DNA of 64,000 nucleotides from Sedimentimonas flavescens (lineage in GTDB: Bacteria > Pseudomonadota > Alphaproteobacteria > Rhodobacterales > Rhodobacteraceae), in assembly GCF_019264375.1 (NCBI RefSeq), contig NZ_JAHVAI010000014.1, positions 1-64,000 of the forward strand, read 5' to 3'. Shown in pieces: positions 62,520 to 64,000 of this stretch (its first letter is position 1; the number at the start of each line of letters is the position of its first letter). Below the pieces are notes generated by a model. That model saw only the letters and a list, made by a program, of their open reading frames with translations. It was not told the DNA's origin and did not search any database. Both the position numbers and the translations under genes were made by a program.

Positions 62520-63728
62520 ATGAGGCGAGTTGTCATCACGGGTGCGGGCACGGTCAATGCGCTGGCGCAGGACGTTCCCGGCACCCTGAAAGCCTTTGCA
62601 GAGGGCCGCTGCGGCATTGGCCCTCTGGATTTCCCGGATGTCGAGCGGCTGAGCGTGCGGATTGGCGCGCAGGTGCGTGACTGGACACCTGAGGCGCATT
62701 TCGAGCGCGCGCAGCTGACCCTGCTTGACCCTTTCGCGCAACTCGCGCTGGTCGCCGCGCGCGAGGCGATGGCGCAGGCCGGTCTGGGCAAGTCCCCCGG
62801 CGCGCCCGAGCGTTGGGGCGCGGTGATGGGCACCGCTGGCGGTGGCAACTCGACCGTCAATGACGCCTTCCGCACGGTCTTCGCCGAGGGCAAGAACCGG
62901 GTGCATCCGTTGACGGTTCCGCGCCTGATGAACAACGCGGCGGCCTCGCATCTGTCGATGGAATGGGGGCTGATGGGCCCGTCCTTCTCGGTCGCCACAG
63001 CTTGCGCGAGTTCGAACCATGCCATCGGCCTTGCGTTCCAGATGATCCGTTCGGGAATGGCCGATGGGATGTTGGCGGGCGGGTCGGAATCGATGCTGAA
63101 TTTCGGCGGGCTGAAAGCGTGGGAAGGCCTGCGTGTCATGTCGCCCGATGGCTGCCGGCCATTCTGTGCGACGCGCAACGGGATGGTGCAGGGCGAAGGC
63201 GCGGGTGTCTTCGTTCTGGAAAGCTATGAAAGCGCCTCGGCGCGCGGCGCCGAGATCCTGGCCGAGGTGCGCGGTTTTGCGATGACCTCGGATGCCGGCG
63301 ATATTGTGGCGCCCTCGGCCGAAGGGGCTGCGCGCGCGATCAGCGGCGCATTGGCGGATGCGGGCCTAGCGGCTGATGAAATCGGCTATATCAACGCGCA
63401 TGGCACCGGAACCTCTGCGAACGACCGAACGGAATGCGCGGCGATCCACGCGGCGCTTGGCGCCTCGGCCGAGCGGGTCATGGTGTCCTCGACCAAGGCG
63501 ATGCACGGCCACTGCATCGGCGGCACCGGCGCGGTCGAGTTGCTGGCCTGCCTGATGGCGCTGCGCGACGGGATCATTGCGCCCACGATTAACCATGTGC
63601 AGGCGGATCCGGACTGTGCGCTGGACATCGTACCCAATACCGCGCGTCAGGTGCCCGTGCGGGCCGCGCTTTCAAATGCCTTCGCCTTCGGCGGGTTGAA
63701 CGCGGTCTTGGCCCTGTCGAAAGTCTAA
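62520..63728 (+). CDS. Beta-ketoacyl-ACP synthase (FabF-like)
   Basis: The 402-residue enzyme is a condensing enzyme of the KAS I/II family. The nucleophilic cysteine sits in FSVATACASSNHAIGLAF at about residue 162. The histidines lie in YINAHGTGTSANDRTE and KAMHGHCIGGTGAVELLACL, and the lysine in SSTKAMHGH is present, so it is catalytically complete. It starts 2 bp after the acyl carrier protein gene. A role in elongating the acyl chain for lipid A is a plausible inference. Confidence 0.9.
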   Translation: MRRVVITGAGTVNALAQDVPGTLKAFAEGRCGIGPLDFPDVERLSVRIGAQVRDWTPEAHFERAQLTLLDPFAQLALVAAREAMAQAGLGKSPGAPERWGAVMGTAGGGNSTVNDAFRTVFAEGKNRVHPLTVPRLMNNAAASHLSMEWGLMGPSFSVATACASSNHAIGLAFQMIRSGMADGMLAGGSESMLNFGGLKAWEGLRVMSPDGCRPFCATRNGMVQGEGAGVFVLESYESASARGAEILAEVRGFAMTSDAGDIVAPSAEGAARAISGALADAGLAADEIGYINAHGTGTSANDRTECAAIHAALGASAERVMVSSTKAMHGHCIGGTGAVELLACLMALRDGIIAPTINHVQADPDCALDIVPNTARQVPVRAALSNAFAFGGLNAVLALSKV

Positions 63729-63730
63729 AG

Positions 63731-63758
63731 AAAACGCCGCCCGAAGGGGCGGCGTTTA
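63731..63758 (+). terminator. Rho-independent terminator after the KAS gene
   Basis: The perfect 10-bp stem aacgccgccc / gggcggcgtt with a four-base loop is followed by tatcg. It begins 5 bp after the KAS stop codon and can also end the convergent IalB-like gene. Confidence 0.85.
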
Positions 63759-63787
63759 TCGTTCAGATGCGGCGCTGAAAGCTCCGA

Positions 63788-64000
63788 TCACTGATTGTCG
63801 GCATTGGCCTTCTCGACGGCTTCGTAAGCGGCAGTAAAGCCCTTGAGCGAAATCGCGAGCTGCACTTTCTTGTCGGGCGCGGCCATCGGTACGATGATCA
63901 TCTGAAGCTGGTTGCCCTTCTTATAGGCCGCCAGTTCTTCCTCGGTCAGGCCGATGCGGCTCACGCAGCCCATCTGCGCGCAGAAGGTGAACGGGTAGTA
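63788..64000 (-). CDS. IalB-family (invasion-associated locus B) protein, 3' part
   Basis: The last 70 residues of a protein that begins beyond the window edge. The visible part reads YYPFTFCAQMGCVSRIGLTE at its upstream end, with the paired cysteines typical of IalB-like proteins, and ends YEAVEKANADNQ. IalB-domain proteins are small periplasmic proteins common in alphaproteobacteria; their molecular role is not defined. The gene is convergent with the KAS gene and shares its terminator region. Confidence 0.78.
   Translation of the reverse strand, partial: YYPFTFCAQMGCVSRIGLTEEELAAYKKGNQLQMIIVPMAAPDKKVQLAISLKGFTAAYEAVEKANADNQ

Overview
The window looks like a chromosomal segment of a GC-rich alphaproteobacterium, most likely Rhodobacteraceae (Paracoccus/Thioclava-like). 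The signs are a complete taurine-dissimilation operon of the Paracoccus type, a rhodobacterial SUF locus whose IscR lacks the three-cysteine cluster motif, two small DUF1127 proteins, an IalB-like protein and a dimeric NADP isocitrate dehydrogenase. Species assignment is inference; no rRNA or tRNA gene was seen.

Layout. (1) 1-5.7 kb is a decayed accessory patch: a regulator with a broken 5' end, a frameshifted IS6-family transposase, then cupin, AraC-regulator and porin-like genes, then a second, internally deleted IS6 copy in the same orientation. (2) 5.8-8.6 kb is acnB; 9.2-11.4 kb is a SulP anion transporter carrying STAS and cyclic-nucleotide-binding-like domains. (3) 11.4-22.3 kb is the taurine module: divergent tauR and a nine-gene minus-strand operon tauK-tauL-tauM-uspA-tauX-tauY-xsc-tauZ-pta. 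Taurine enters by the TRAP transporter, TauXY oxidises it to sulfoacetaldehyde, Xsc makes acetyl phosphate plus sulfite, Pta makes acetyl-CoA, and TauZ probably exports a sulfur oxyanion. Two direct repeats resembling the TauR box lie between tauR and tauK. (4) 22.8-32.4 kb is a type I secretion unit: a 2112-residue acidic repeat protein with a nearly identical 1346-bp internal duplication, then its ABC exporter and HlyD-type adaptor, followed by a 5'-truncated glycosyltransferase.

(5) 33.1-39.1 kb holds a ferritin-like DUF455 protein, a class V aminotransferase, a frameshifted thiamine-diphosphate enzyme, a DUF1127 protein and a MocR regulator; near-identical 19-bp motifs lie upstream of the ThDP gene and of the MocR gene. 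(6) 39.2-46.3 kb is mostly minus-strand housekeeping: typA, an SMR transporter, two YitT paralogues, icd, an HD phosphohydrolase and an alpha/beta hydrolase. (7) 46.4-56.0 kb is the iron-sulfur assembly locus iscR, cysteine desulfurase, sufB, two uncharacterised genes, sufC, sufD, two YIP1-like genes and sufS. (8) 56.1-58.5 kb encodes an octaheme c-type cytochrome with a membrane cytochrome b. (9) 58.6-64.0 kb is envelope biology: a DUF882 protein, an L,D-transpeptidase, lpxD with a dedicated acyl carrier protein and ketoacyl synthase, and the end of an IalB-like gene cut by the window edge.

Several genes are broken (the first regulator, the IS6 transposase, the glycosyltransferase and the ThDP enzyme). 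Single-base frameshifts could be real or assembly errors, and the raw sequence cannot tell these apart.
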